Assembly: GCA_030544215.1 (NCBI GenBank)
Contig: JARZZO010000008.1
Location: forward strand, 23,971,614 to 24,035,613
Length of the DNA stretch: 64,000 bases
Direction: 5' to 3'
DNA from: Zantedeschia hybrid cultivar
Taxonomy: Eukaryota; Streptophyta; Magnoliopsida; Alismatales; Araceae
Below the pieces are notes generated by a model. The model was not told where the DNA came from, ran no database searches, and saw only the letters and a program-made list of their open reading frames with translations. The position numbers were made by a program, and so were the translations under genes. Positions 35,676-48,636 of the stretch are shown here, in pieces; within the stretch, counting starts at the first letter, position 1, and each line of letters opens with the position of its first letter.

Positions 35676-36307
35676 GAGTAATGCTTGTTGTACCGCTGCC
35701 GGTGTAAGTGAGCGGACGTGGATTTAACCTCCTAATACTTTTCTACCACTTGGAGAGCTCACATGGAGATTGTCCTCTCCATCCATGTTCATGCTCTTGA
35801 AAGTGTGAGGATGCTTTCGAAAAAAATAGTCTGACAGATTTTTTTTTCTTTTGAAATCTGACACCTCCATGTATGTTGACGCGCAGATGATGTCGACAAA
35901 CATTTAATGGACAGGAGTAGACAATCTCTATGTGGACTCTTCAGAATGGCATTGGGGCCTCAATCATGTCAGTCTGGTGCATGCTCTCGTGAGTATGATG
36001 TTCTAAAGAGCAAGTGGATACTCTCGAGAGCATGATCATATTCCTTCATAACACCATACTCTTGAGAGCATGATTATGTTCTCGAGAGCACAATCCATCC
36101 TCTCGAAAAAACAATCTAGTAAGCAATTTTTCTTTTTTCTTTTTTTTTAATCTGACACTTCCATATGTACAGACACACAGATGACGTCGTCAGATATTTA
36201 ATGAGGGAACAACTTCCATATAGATTCTCCAGATGACAAAAGGGCACTAAAACTCGTTCAACGTCAATCTACTTACACTACATATAGCAATGTAGCAAGC
36301 ATTACTC
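35676..36307. mobile_element. MULE-type MITE (632 bp), TSD AAAGATAA
   Basis: Terminal inverted repeats GAGTAATGCTTG at both ends with flanking AAAGATAA (35668-35675 and 36308-36315). A related copy at 57199-57730 has a 10-bp duplication, which favours a Mutator-like origin. The interior carries several CTC(T/G)-GAGAGCATGATCAT phrases. No coding capacity. Confidence 0.75.
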
Positions 36308-37070
36308 AAAGATAAAAAAAAGAACACCATTGATTGAGAAAAAGTGAGATAATCTCCGTTGATCAGCTGCCGACATAGCAACATGGTGCACAGCACGCAC
36401 TACCCTATAGTTTGCTCTGTTAGAATTGAAGAACGAGAAAAACATAATGGCAACATCACAAGCAATGAGTCCTCAGCGCACAACACGATGGCGAACATCC
36501 TCTTGCCCATGTACAGGCAGGGAGATCTTGAGATTGATTCCGCACCCGAGCATGGGCGGGGCATGCTGCGGATTTCTCGCCATTTGGCAAAATTGTCGAC
36601 ATTTACTGTGCAAAAAAAAAAAACTCCTTTGGAAGGAAATCTTGTTGTTTGCATAATCGAACTATGTTCCTCTGAGGTAGAGCCATTTGCTTTAACCACT
36701 GAACCAAATTGTCTAAAAAAAAAAACGCAACACCGACAACGTGGGGGAAATCTGGCAGTACGCCCTCCTATGTTCCCTCAACACCTGAGAGCAACAGAGA
36801 TAAAACAGTAACAAAATAAAACCATAGCAACAACACTAGCCGCCACAACGGCATCAGCGGCTAGGAAGGGGTTGGTCGCTGTCCCTTTTCCTCTTTGTTA
36901 GCAATTGATGGTGACCGGTGTGTGATGACTGCAACATCAAGGCCAAAGGACAAAGGACAGATTCAACTCACTTTTTATTCTGTAAGGATTGAAGTTTCGG
37001 ATCTGGTTATCAGGTCAGGTTCGGTATCGGATCTCTTGGTTTGGGTCCTTATAGGCTTGGAACATAGGCC
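36308..37070. other. Intergenic, no gene recognised
   Basis: A 150-codon open frame at 36359-36811 contains two A-runs and no recognisable domain, so I do not call it a gene. Possibly the flank of the repeat unit that holds the dyad array. Confidence 0.4.
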
Positions 37071-38077
37071 GACGCGATTTTGAACGGCGTCGGCTTAGGT
37101 GGACGCCATTTAAGAGCTATGCGGGGGTGCCACGTGGGCGAGCGTTGAGGCGCGAGTGTACGACTCCGATCTGGTCGTCTGAATGGCGTCGGCTATGCAA
37201 GATGCCATTCAGGGATCTGCCAGTGTATGACTCACGTCCTGTCATCTGAATAGCGTCGTTTAAGAACGACGCGATTTAGGCTTGTTCGGTTTAACGCCCG
37301 AGTCTTCCCTCATTTCTCTCATTCTCTCTCTCTCTCTCTTCCTCTCTCTGAATCCCTCCAACCCTCTCCTTCCCTCCCTTTTTCCCTTCTTCCTCTTCCA
37401 CCACTCCGACACCTCTCTACCTCCCACCACTACCACCACCATCTCTTCCGCGGCACTACACTCTTCGGACAGCAGCCGACGTCCCGGTACAATGACGGCG
37501 CCTATGGCGATACCGGCGGCAACTCGTGGCGCGGCAGTTCAGCGGTTAAGAGTAAGGGAAAGTTCAAGTAACCGGTAGGGTAACGATTCTCGTATTATTG
37601 TTTAAGAATCATGTTTTTTCCACTTTGAAGCATACGTTGTATGTGGAGAATTTTGAGTAGAAAGCATGTTTTAAAGGGACTTTTCGATGAAAACGGTCAT
37701 TTTTATGAAATGGGGTTCGGTGTGACCTTTAATTGGTTATTTCGATTCTCCCATACTTCCTCCATTTTCGACGTTTTTAGGTGTTTTGGGGAGGAGAAGG
37801 GACCCCGATTTTGGCTTAGTGGAGGCAGGAGGATCCTTCGGTTTCGGGTGTTAAATGACGTCGAAACTAGGTGACGCCATTTAGAATGGTGTCGACCATG
37901 GTCGACGCGATTTACGGCTCATTTTTCCGACCCCCGAGGCCAGTGGACAAATAAAGAGCTGAATAGCGTCGCCCATGGGCGACGTCATTCAAGCTAGTAT
38001 TCCCTGGCTCCCAATGTTGCAGAACATAGAACATGTTTAGAAGTCTTGAATGACATCGGCTAGGACGATGCGATTCA
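37071..38077. repeat. Dyad-motif cluster 1 (7 copies, constant 10-bp spacer)
   Basis: Motif TGAATRGCGTC - 10 bp - GACGCCATTTA (32 bp). Copies: 37081-37112, 37180-37211, 37247-37278, 37852-37883, 37883-37914, 37960-37991, 38047-38077 (9-bp spacer), plus a lone half-site at 37071-37080. Half-sites match as inverted repeats while spacers differ. In three copies the spacer itself is wholly or largely palindromic (for example GCCCATGGGC at 37971-37980). There is no coding region. Confidence 0.85.
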
Positions 38078-39859
38078 AGACAAAATTTCATTAATTCATG
38101 CAATTAATATGTGTATACATTATTAGATAATTTGGTTAAATGTATGTTTGAAACCGTACTTCGAGGACGATGATTTCCACGTGACCGGATCGTACTGTAT
38201 TGTGTTTTGTGCGATCGTAGACCTAGAGTGACAGTTGTTAGCGCTTGACATTCTGTATCGATGTGGGAGTGACACAGCGCCGGTGTGGGAGTGGTGGGTG
38301 GGAGTGGTGGGTGAGAGAGAGTCACTTAGTGTACCCCGGAGTATAGTTAGTACCGGTGTAGGAATGGTATACTTAGGAGTGTCACTCGTAACTGGGAAGA
38401 GACAGAACTACTTAGAACTAGACAGGCCGGAGTAGCCAGCGCGTTATCTGAGAGATTGTTACTGCGTCCCAGAGGGTCGGTGTTTTCCACGTTCAGCTAC
38501 GTGACTTGTGTCTGTTGCATTTACAAGTGCATGTATTTCATATCAGAATTTATGAATCTTTGGGAATTGTATTTACTGCTTTACTTTAATTGTCTATATC
38601 TAACCTTGTTGCTCTGTGATTGCGTGTGTGGGTGATGGGGATCGGATGATCCCTACTGAGTCTATTTCGATGAGACTCACCCATGCAATTTTCATGTGAG
38701 AATTCCAAGCAGATGTAGCGTGAAAGGTTTCGTCTCGGGTTGCGCGCCAGTAATCACTGTTCTAAGATATGCCCCAATATAATTATTATTTTCTTTTCAG
38801 GTCTATACGTTTAATTATTTATTTTCAATTAAAATATGTAATTATTTGTTGAGTCGAGTCGAATTGTAATAATTTTTAACTGCACTTCTTTTACAATTCG
38901 ATGTGATGTGAAATGTTTAACTTAATTTATCATTTATTTCCCAGACTTATCGAAATTTTGGTTTGACTTCAAATTTTAATGATTCGATACATATTTAGTA
39001 ATCTGATCCTCGATTATAGGGTGACGGGTGTAGGTGCTGAAAATGCTCGTGTGATTAATATGAAAAAGCTATGTTGTTTAGTGTAAACTAACCTATTAAA
39101 AACAGCAACTAAAGTGCAGTGATCGCCAGAAACTTTTAACTAAAAAGTTTCAAAAGAGAGATATGATCGCCTACCTGTTTAAACGCAGAAGATTGAGTCC
39201 TTGGTTCCCCTCCTTCAGCCGGCTGAAGAAAGAGAGCCCTTTCTTTGTTCTTTTGTTCTTGCTGTTGAATTTGAGGTTGAGGATCGTCCAGAAGTCCTTC
39301 TGGCTTTGTGCTTGATTTCCTCCTTTTGATCTCTTGTTGTTGTTGAGTGCAGCAGAGACAGAAAATGCAATGAAGAATGATGATGAGAATTTAAATGGAA
39401 GTAATATCAAAACTGATCATGATTATAAACATGCTTAAACAGCAAACTCACTTGTTTAATTGGCTTTGAAACCCCTTTAAAACAAATAGGTTTTGGAAGA
39501 TTAATGTTGTGGTGTGTGTTGCATGAAATGATTATGAGAATGAAACTAATGAAAATGTAGAATGAATGCAGAATTGAAACACTTATGCCCAATTTGATTG
39601 AAGCCTTGAAAGGATGAAGATCTTGAAAGGGACGCCGACTTCTGGAGATGGCAGCGCTCCGGCGTTCCGACGTTGTTGCTCCGATCTTCAAATCGCTATA
39701 ACGCTATGGCTCAACTCAATTCAATTCTCTCTTTTTTTTTTTACTCTTTGAGATGCAAGGTATTTATAGGCATTTTCTGCGTTCGCGATTAATATAGAAA
39801 AATTTAGGATTTATCTACTTTAACCGACAGATAAATACTAATTAATTTCTATAATTATC
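38078..39859. other. DNA between the two dyad clusters
   Basis: No convincing gene. 38250-38760 is GC-richer. A 94-codon and a 79-codon frame on the minus strand (39407-39691, 39171-39410) are unassigned. The arrangement, clusters near both ends of about 3 kb, resembles a transposon with subterminal repeats. Confidence 0.35.
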
Positions 39860-40155
39860 TAAAATGCGTCCACTTTGGATGACGCCTTTCAGATTAATTA
39901 AGATAAGGATAAATATCCGGGAAAACTTATCTTTATCTTTATTAGCTAAAACGTGTCCACGTGTGTAGACGTCTTTTACACTAATTAAGATAAGGATAAA
40001 CATCCGGAAGAGAAGTTAAAATAGCTTAAGAAACCTAAAACGCGTCAGCCTTCACAGACGTCTTTTACCTAATAAATCAATTGATTAAAATTCAAATTTA
40101 AACGCTAAAATAGGAATAAACTCTAAATAGCGTCCACATGGGTCGACGCCTTTTA
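39860..40155. repeat. Dyad-motif cluster 2 (4 copies, about 88-bp period)
   Basis: Variant TAAAAYGCGTC - 10 bp - GACGYCTTTTA at 39860-39891, 39947-39978, 40036-40067 and 40124-40155. Starts are 87, 89 and 88 bp apart. The DNA between also repeats (ATTAAGATAAGGATAAA and ATCCGG in the first two units). Inner half-site bases GCGTC/GACG are shared with cluster 1. Confidence 0.85.
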
Positions 40156-42661
40156 TAATTATACATATTTTAACTGTAATTTGAACTAAAATCAATTTAA
40201 TTGATTAACTTAAACATGTCTGTTAAACCCGACACTCAAAATATTAATAAAAATTAATCAATGATTAATTATCAGACCATTATGAGGCATTATTATATGA
40301 TATGAAATTTACTCGAAATGACGTCAAAATTAGCGTGTCTACAACGGGTCGTTACATATTCCCTCACGTCATGGAGTTGACGATCATGCGAATGGGTCAC
40401 TATGTTGTATGCAGGATAATATACAAATAAATATGGTATTTTTAAATTTTAATATATGATAATAATTAATATAAAATTAATTATTTTTGGATAGGGAGAG
40501 TACACAGTGATGAGTTTATGTATAAATTAATGGCGGCCCAAAGTGAAAATCACTAGTAGTGTAATGAGAAATGATGAGTGGCACCCTGGGTGCTTCTGAT
40601 TCAAGCATGCACAAGCCAACACGCCTGCTTGCCTCGTCTTTACTTCACATGTTAGTAATCCAAGATTTCCAAGTAGAGAGAGTACAGTAGTCATCAAGTC
40701 ACCTGAAGTCCCCTTCCTCTCTTTTTCCTGGGTTTCTTTGTAGCCCTCAAAATAATGTCCACCCTCTCCTCTACTCAAAAATGTCTTCTACTCACGTCTC
40801 CATCTGGTTTACCACATTTGGAGAGAGACCTCAATCCCACCATCTCAATCAAGCCTGAAGACACCAGGATTCAGCCTTTGAGATCTATAAAATTAGTAGA
40901 TTTGTGTAACCAATTATAGAGTTGAGACTGAAGGAAGAGAGATTATCTGAATGTGTGTACAGTCACCTTGCTGATCAAGCGAAAGCCGGTGAAGACTCTT
41001 TGTCATCGTGCTGAAGCAGATGAAAGCCCTCTTGTCAACAGCAGGCGGCTATTAGAGTCGCCGACAGATTTCAAACACCGAGACCCAGACGCGACGGTGA
41101 TTCCTCTAAGAGAGAGAAAGAGAGCAGGTGGGAGAGAGAGAGAGAGAGGTCACGTATATTCTCTTCTTTCTCTATTACACCCATATAAAGAGATCTCTCT
41201 TAGAATCTCCACTCACTAAAGACTCTTAACTCCACATTCATCTCGGATAGAGATCTGCCCAATATAAATGTCTATCCACGCATAAAACCCACTGGTGACG
41301 TGTACCAGAGACAATGACAAAATAGTTGAAGCAATTGCAGTTCATGAAACCCACAACCACTTTGAAAAATTGATAGCGATCACGATTTGGGATGTTTACT
41401 GAATAAATTCTGATATATTTTTATTTGTGTAAAAATATCTCTTAAAATCACAATGTCATGAATATACTCGAAAAGAAAATATGTTAAGAATGTCATATTT
41501 AATGTCATGGATATTCCTCCCATTGCAGTATAGTTTATATGCGTGTCTTTTGTGTAAGATAGTTTTATATAAGTTAATTATCAAGACTACTCATGCGAAA
41601 TAAGAGTTTTCTACTTGCTGGAAAGCCATATAACTTTGTGCTATTTTGTAGATTGCTTTGATATCTTGCATCGACTTGTGCTTTGTTGGAACGCTATCTA
41701 TATTCGATGTAATTGTTGTGCATGTAGAGTGACAGTATCTTCACATAAGGCTGTCAAACCAACCTATAGTGACGAGTGCCAGCCCCTCATGTTGTGGAGT
41801 TGGTTAAAGCCAAAGTTACTGGTGGCAGGGTCTCCAAGATTTGAGGAAAAAACTAAAGCGCTGCAGTCTACAACTTTTGCCAGGAAGGCCTGACCTCAAC
41901 CACACAAGAAATTGATGAAGAAAGCTTGACATTATAAATTTACTTCGACACCTGAGGCCTTCGCACTTTCACGATCAGGCTAATCTCGGGCCAGTGCCTG
42001 CAAGTCCGTTATTAGTCTCCTTATGTGTAGGTTTGCCCCTCCTAATTATGAGATTTTATTAGGTTAAACAATTAAAAAGGCCCTTCCTATTTTCACATTA
42101 ACTTAAAAGCAAAAGTTTCAAAACATTGCCAGAGTCCCGCTTGTGCAAATCCTCTAATCTATATCTCTCAAATCCTAACTGGATCAAAACATTGCCAAGT
42201 GCCCCTTGTGCAAATCCTCTATATCTCTCAAATCTAAACTTCCCGTCAGTCAGAGGATCAGGATTCAGGATACAGGTACCTTGTAACCATGTGCCCTTAT
42301 TTCATCGTGGAAGTGTATATATAAGAAGAATACTATTTATTGTGTTGAGGGTCAGTACAGTAAACTAAGTCATCTTACAATGCAAAATGTGTCCACTTAT
42401 GTAGGGATAACATAGATTGTGTAATTTTTTTAATGAGCCAAACAAGCATTAAATGCGGACGCAGAATTCTAAGTATTAACAAATATTTCGTAGGCATGAT
42501 AAATAGTATTTGTCACATCTACAAAATATCTGTCATGCACATGTACATACATTTGTCATCCCTACGTATGTGTGTATAAACTCATAATTGTGATAAAATA
42601 TTTTTCAGATGTGGCAAATATACTTAAAAAAATATTTATCATGTCCACACCTGTACATACA
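40156..42661. other. Intergenic, no gene recognised
   Basis: 40410-40490 matches a dispersed AT-rich repeat also seen at 57110-57200 and 59520-59610. A GA microsatellite lies at 41113-41148. 42126-42235 holds an imperfect direct repeat (CTTGTGCAAATCCTCTA). Open frames are short and unassigned. Confidence 0.4.
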
Positions 42662-42666
42662 TTTGT

Positions 42667-42907
42667 TGAAGGAACGAGAGAGAGAGAAAAGAAAATCGCA
42701 AGAGAGGGAAGCGGGCTCCGATAGTTAACCCAAGGTCAGTTCTATTCTTCACCTCGGTTTTCCTTTTATAGAGGCCCTTCCGTTAACTATCTCCGCCCCC
42801 TCCTCGGAACCGCCTCCTAAGTCTTAGGGATCCTGGGAGACCAAGTCTCCATGCTTATCCCTGCAACAGACTCCTAATATTTAGGGGTTGATGGTCACTA
42901 TCTAACA
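42667..42907 (-). repeat. 3' LTR of Copia B
   Basis: 241 bp from TG at 42667 to CA at 42907, identical to 48637-48877. Confidence 0.95.
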
Positions 42908-42920
42908 TCTCCCACTTGAC
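42908..42920 (-). promoter_or_regulatory. Polypurine tract of Copia B
   Basis: The element strand reads GTCAAGTGGGAGA directly before the 3' LTR. Confidence 0.85.
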
Positions 42921-43125
42921 CATCAAGACCAAATTATTCTTAATACACTCCCACTATCCGTGAGATGTATTGGTGTTCTGACACATTCTCACTATCTGTG
43001 AAATGTATTTTCAAATCAAATGAATTCTTAATACACTCCCACTATCCGTGAGATGTATTAAAGTTCTCATACATTTTCACTATCTGTGAAATGTATTTTC
43101 AATTTTGTAAAAGAAAATTTCCGAC

Positions 43126-46100
43126 TTATATATTCCCAAGTCCCATTAGACTTACATGTTTGACAAAACTTTCTACCGGTATACTTTTTGTCAACGGATC
43201 TGCAATCATATCACTGGTGGGAATATAAGTCACTTTAATTTCTCCTTTTTGAACAATATCACGTATATAATGATATTGAATTTCTATGTGTTTTCCTCTA
43301 GAGCTATTCGCTCCACTGTTAATCAAGCTAATTGCCGCTTGATTATCACAATAAATCTCAATTGGTTCTTCTATCAAGTTGAGATTTAATTCTGTTAAAA
43401 ATCGTCTTATCCAGACTGCATGAGTGGTAGCCATGCTACACGCAACATACTCAGCTTCCTGTGTGTATCTTGCAACACACCCTTGTTTCTTGCTACTCCA
43501 AGAAACAGCTGCACCACCAAAGATAAACAAGTGTCCCGAAGTGGACTTTCCGTCATCTTTATCCCCTCCGAAATCTGCATCGGAATAACCAAGCACTTCT
43601 AGTGTATCTGCTTGATATATTAATTTGTGGTGCAAAGTACCTTTCAAGTACTTCATAATCCTTTTAACAGCTTCCCAATGTGCTGGTCCAGGATTACTTT
43701 GATATCTGCTTACTAAGCTTACTGCGTATGCTATGTCAGGCCTGGTACATAGCATAGCATACATTAAGCTTCCGACTGCTTGTGCATACGGCACTTGCAG
43801 TGCATCATGTCCTTCTCCAGGACATTGCTCTTTACTTAATCGTTTTCCATGAACCAACGGCGTTGGTGCTGGGTTGCAGTTTTGCATTCCAAACCTCCTA
43901 AGTACTGATTGTAAGTACTTATCTTGGTTTATACTCAACATTCTAGACTTTCTATCCCGCAGGATTTGGATTCCGAGAACATAGGATGCCTCACCCATGT
44001 CCTTCATCTCAAATTTCTCACTGAGCTCAGACTTAACGTTATTCAACATTCCTATGTCATTTCCGGCGAGCAAAATATCATCTACATATAAAGATAATAT
44101 AATGAACATGCTCCCACTCTTCATGACATATACACAATTGTCTAATTGGTTTGGAACAAATCCAAGTTGAATAACAACATTATGAAATTTGAGATACCAT
44201 TGTCTAAAAGACTGTTTCAAGCCATACAAAGCTTTCTTAAGTTTACATACTTTATTCTCCTGACTTTCTACCTGAAAACCTTCAGATTGTTTCATGTATA
44301 TATCTTCCTCTAACTCTCCGTTAAGGAATGCAGTCTTGACATCCATTTGATAAAGTTCCAAGTCAAGATGCGCAACAATTGCTAAAATCATCCTTATAGA
44401 TGCAAATTTAGCCACAGGAGAATAAGTTTCTTGAAAATCTATACCTGGCATCTGTGTAAATCCTTTGGCAACTAATCGAGCTTTATACTTGTCTATAGAT
44501 CCATCTACACGGATCTTTTTCTTAAATACCCACTTGCAACCTATAGCCTTCCTATTCTTGGGTAATTCATATAGTTCCCATACATTGTTCCTTTTTATGG
44601 AATCAATTTCTTCTTCCATGGCTTTTCGCCATAGATCAGAGTCTGAAGATTTCAATACATCATTCAGATTCATGGGATCTATATTATTATCATCATTTAT
44701 GTCTACTGTTAGACATGAAGGCTCACATAAGTACAAGTGATAATCATCCATCCATGCTGGTGGAGTTCTAAGTCTTTTATTGCCAATTACAGGTTGATTT
44801 TCTTGCGTTCCATTCAAAGGCATTTGTTCATCTTCCACATTTGGTGGAAGTTCTTCTTCGATTTCTGGATCATTTATAGGTAAATCATTGTAATAGTCAT
44901 CGTCTATTACACTTAGAGGTTCTTTCTCATGATGAGATTCCTCTTCCTCTACATTCTCTAGAAATGTAGCATCCCTATATTCAATGATTCCTTTTTCCTT
45001 ATCGAAAAATCTATATCCCGATGATTTGTCACAATAGCCTATGAATCGACACTTCAATGTTCTGAAGTCTAATTTGTCTCTTAGTTGATTTGAAATGAGA
45101 ACATGGGCTACTGACCCCCATTTCTTAAGATGACTTATTTCTGGTTTCCTCCCATTCCACAATTCATAAGGTGTACTTTCGATAGACTTAGTGGGAATTC
45201 TATTCAATGTATAATTTGCCGTGAGCAATGCCTCTCCCCAAAAATTCTTCGGGAGTCCTGAATGCGATAGCATGCATCTAACAGCATTCATAAGCGTTCT
45301 ATTCTTTCTTTCTGCCACACCATTCTGTTGTGGCGTATAAGGCATAGTTACATGCCTCCTTATTCCATGCTCTTGGCAATATGACTCAAATTCCTTTGAG
45401 TTGTATTCCCCACCTCTATCTGTTCTTAACACCTTAATGTTTTTACCCAGTTGCCTTTCTACTTCTGCTCTATATTTCTTAAAGCAATTAAGAGCTTCTG
45501 ATTTAGCAGAAATGAGATATACATAGGCATATCTGGAATAATCATCTATGAATGTTATGAAATATTCCTTTCTATCATATGTTTTTATACTTAATGGTCC
45601 ACATATATCTGAGTGGATCAATTCCAGTAATCCTTGTGATCTATGTCCTACTGCAAAAGGTTTCTTAGTCATTTTACCGACTAAACAATGTTCACATGGT
45701 GACAATTCTATCTTAGTTAATGGCAGTAGGTTCAATCTTATCATTTGTTCCATTTTAGATTTTCCAGGATGTCCTAATCTAAAATGCCACAGATCACATT
45801 CAGACAGATGACACAAGGAATAATTCATAACAGCATCATTAATATTATTTACTTCTGTGTCCACAACAGGAATACAAAATAAGCCATGTTCAGGAACAAG
45901 TTTTCCCATGGCAAAGACCTTTTTGTTCTTTCCTATGGACACCCTTTTATTATAGAAACGGACTTCCAGACCATTTTTCATGAGAGCAGTTACAGACAAC
46001 AGATTGCGCCTAATACTCGGCGCATAACAGACATCCTTGAGGACCATGATGCTGTCCCCAAGATCTAAACGATATGTTCCAACACCTTCTACATTCAGAT

Positions 46101-47115
46101 AGGTGTTGTTTCCCATGTACATTCTCTGCTCTCCAGGTTGCAGCTGCTTGAATTCCACCAGCCCTTTCTTTGTCTTTGCCACATGACAAGTTGCGCCAGA
46201 ATCCACCCACCAGTCGTTGGTGTCGATAATCACAGCATTGCATTCCGTCAAACCGACGAATTCTCGTTTGCCGGTTCCCCCCTTTTCCGGGTTTTTACCC
46301 TTGTTTCCGTGCTTTTCAGGACAGTTGGCCTTGTAATGACCAAATTTGTCACATGTGTAGCAAGCACCACGGGGAACCCTTTTGCCTTTATAGTGTGATT
46401 TTGCTTTGAATTGTGGCCTATTCGGTCCAACAGAGTGATTCTGGCTTTTGTTATATGCCGATGAGGGCTTCTGGTGAATAGCATTCACTTCCTGCAAGTT
46501 CAGCTCTTGACCTTTCCTACTGGCAATGATGTCTTGCTCAACTGCTAACCTAGCTGGTAAATCAGTAACACGAAGAACGGTACCACTCATTATAAGGGTT
46601 GTGGCATCCATATCTAATGAGGATGGCAGACTGTTCAAAATAGTCGCCACCTGCATTCTCTCTGGAACCTCTGTTCCAGCAGTGTAGAGATCTTTAGCCA
46701 TAACAATCATCTTATTCACATGTTCTATGACGCTATCGCTTTCTTGCATACGGCAAGAATTATACCGATGCAATAGGAGCTGAGTATTCACCTCAGAAGT
46801 GGTGTCATACTTCTCCTTAATAGCGTCCCACAATTTCCGGGCAGTCTCATAAGTTTCAAAGAATTTTATGAGGTTGTCCTCCATGAACATTAGCATCAGG
46901 CTTTTAGCCTTGTTGTCATCTGACAACCATTGTTCTCTTCTCCTGATGTCTCCCTCTCCGGGGTTATCAGTCAATTCCGGAACAGTACTGTTAAGTACAT
47001 GTTCAATATTATCATGAATAAGACCATATCTAATTTTCCTATGCTACATGTCATAATTGGTACCGTTCAACTTGTCCAGTTTAGCCAGTTCAGAAGCAAT
47101 GAGTTTACTGGCCAT
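43126..47115 (-). pseudogene. Copia B gag-pol polyprotein with one early stop
   Basis: From ATG 47115 the frame runs to a stop at 43126-43128, broken only by TAG at 47044-47046, codon 24 of Gag. The next ATG in frame is 46974, giving 1282 residues. In order: Gag; zinc knuckle CYTCDKFGHYKANC near residue 253; protease DSG near 305; integrase HHCC near 442; integrase acidic residues in HSDICGP, RTDRGGEY and the NGVAERKNRTL segment; reverse transcriptase with MDVKTAFLNG and YVDDILLAGND near 1007; RNase H with SWSSKKQGCVARYTQEAEY. Tryptophan is usual at the stop position, so TGG to TAG is likely. Everything catalytic is intact, so initiation at 46974 could still yield the enzymes with a shortened Gag. 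Confidence 0.93.
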
Positions 47116-48622
47116 TTTAAGTAGGACAAGGCTAAAACTTAATATACATAATTTAACAATTAAGATTTGTAACATAAATATCATTAAAACATACATCATT
47201 TTGTATGATTCAACTTAGCAGAACAGATTTTTAAATAACTAATTTACATAAATAATATCAATTTATTTTAACAACAATCAAAAAATAACTTGAATTTTCT
47301 AAACAGAAATTAAAATGATGATCATAAAGGAATGTCAATTAAGTTGTAACTAATTATAAATTTGTATTTATAATCGATTTATCAGGCAATAACTTAATAT
47401 GAAATGATTAGTTATAATCAATGATGCAGGTTATAACAAATACACAGATATTTAACTAGGTTGTCTTTAAGCAACAATCACAGATTATATTAAATATCAA
47501 GTATGTAAGAATTATAAAACTAAACAAATCTGACAAAACATGCAAAGAGCATTAAATAAAGTGCGCATGAATTTATGATCTGTACAATAGAGAAAGGACA
47601 AAACAACCTTATATGCTAGCTATACACAAAACAAGAACCAAACATACGTATAATAGGTTCTGGCAGCTGTAAAGAATGGTTGACAAAAAAAAAAAATATA
47701 AAACAACAGCATGCGTTTTGGGTGTTGGGCCTGGACAACTAATATATGTTATAAATAATACAGGTTATAGCATTTGCAAGCTTGGAGCAATTATACGTTT
47801 CTGACAAGGACAAGATGCATGTGATGATGATAGATTAAATAAAAGTTATCATCTTCAACTGTTGCAGCACAAAACGAAGTTGATTAAATGAAAAACCTGG
47901 AAGTGAGACTCTGCTGCGTGAAGAAGCCCGACGAAGACCGACAAAACCCGATGGAGCTGCAGACAACAGCGCGGCAGTGGACTGGTGTGGCAGCAGCGGG
48001 CCGGCAGCGACGGGTGCGGCGGGGCACTGGGAGCGGCGGCGGGACGCTGCCGGTGCTGCAGCGGCGGGCAGCGGCTGGACGAGGCGGCGGCGAGGTGCGG
48101 CAACGGCGCGGTGCGACAGCGCCGGGGTGTGCAGCGGTGAGCCAGCAGCGGCAGGTGCAGCGGCGATCTGGCAGCGGCGGTTCGCTGCAGGCGAGCCGGG
48201 TGCTACGGCGGCGGGTGCGGCGGCGAACCGGCAGCGGCGGGTGCGGCCGGCTGCGGCGCGAGGGGAGGCCGGTGGGTGTCCGCGGTAGCGGCGGTGCTGT
48301 GCGAGCGCTGACAGTGGCAAGCCGGCAGCGACGTGGAGGCTTGCCGCGGTGCGCGTGGGTGCACGGGGGGAGCTGCAACGCGTGGGGGGTGCAGCGGCGG
48401 TGCTGCAGCAGCGGTGCTCGGGGGAAGCGGCGGCGGCGAGTCTCGGCGGTGGCAGCGGCAACAGCAGTTCGCGTGGTGAGCCGCGGCGCGAGGGAAAGCA
48501 GCGGCGGGCTGCAGCGGCTTTGCAACGTCGAGGGCACGGCGAGTCTCGCGGCAGGGGCGTGCGAGGAGCAGCGCGGCGGCTCCGGTGCGAGGGCAGCGTG
48601 GCGGCGGCGGCGAGGACGAACC
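47116..48622 (-). other. Copia B 5' leader with GC-rich low-complexity block
   Basis: 47116-47880 is AT-rich. 47930-48620 is a GCG/GCA-rich block that leaves long open frames on both strands (for example 47835-48722 minus, 47888-48694 plus). These are Ala/Arg/Pro-rich with no domain and are best read as composition artefacts. Confidence 0.65.
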
Positions 48623-48623
48623 C

Positions 48624-48635
48624 GCTCTGATACCA
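48624..48635 (-). promoter_or_regulatory. Primer binding site of Copia B
   Basis: The element strand reads TGGTATCAGAGC, one base inside the 5' LTR, matching initiator methionine tRNA. Confidence 0.9.
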
Positions 48636-48636
48636 G

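Noticed and set aside
36359..36811. 150-codon open frame
   Set aside because: It contains A-runs read as lysines, has no domain or conserved pattern, and lies in repeat-rich DNA.
37071..40155. CRISPR-like array
   Set aside because: The window is a plant genome. The constant part is an inverted repeat with a short spacer inside it, and distances between units vary in cluster 1.
40551..40561. CACTAGTAGTG as the right end of a CACTA transposon holding the dyad array
   Set aside because: No matching left end with a 3-bp duplication was found upstream of 37071. An 11-bp match alone is weak.
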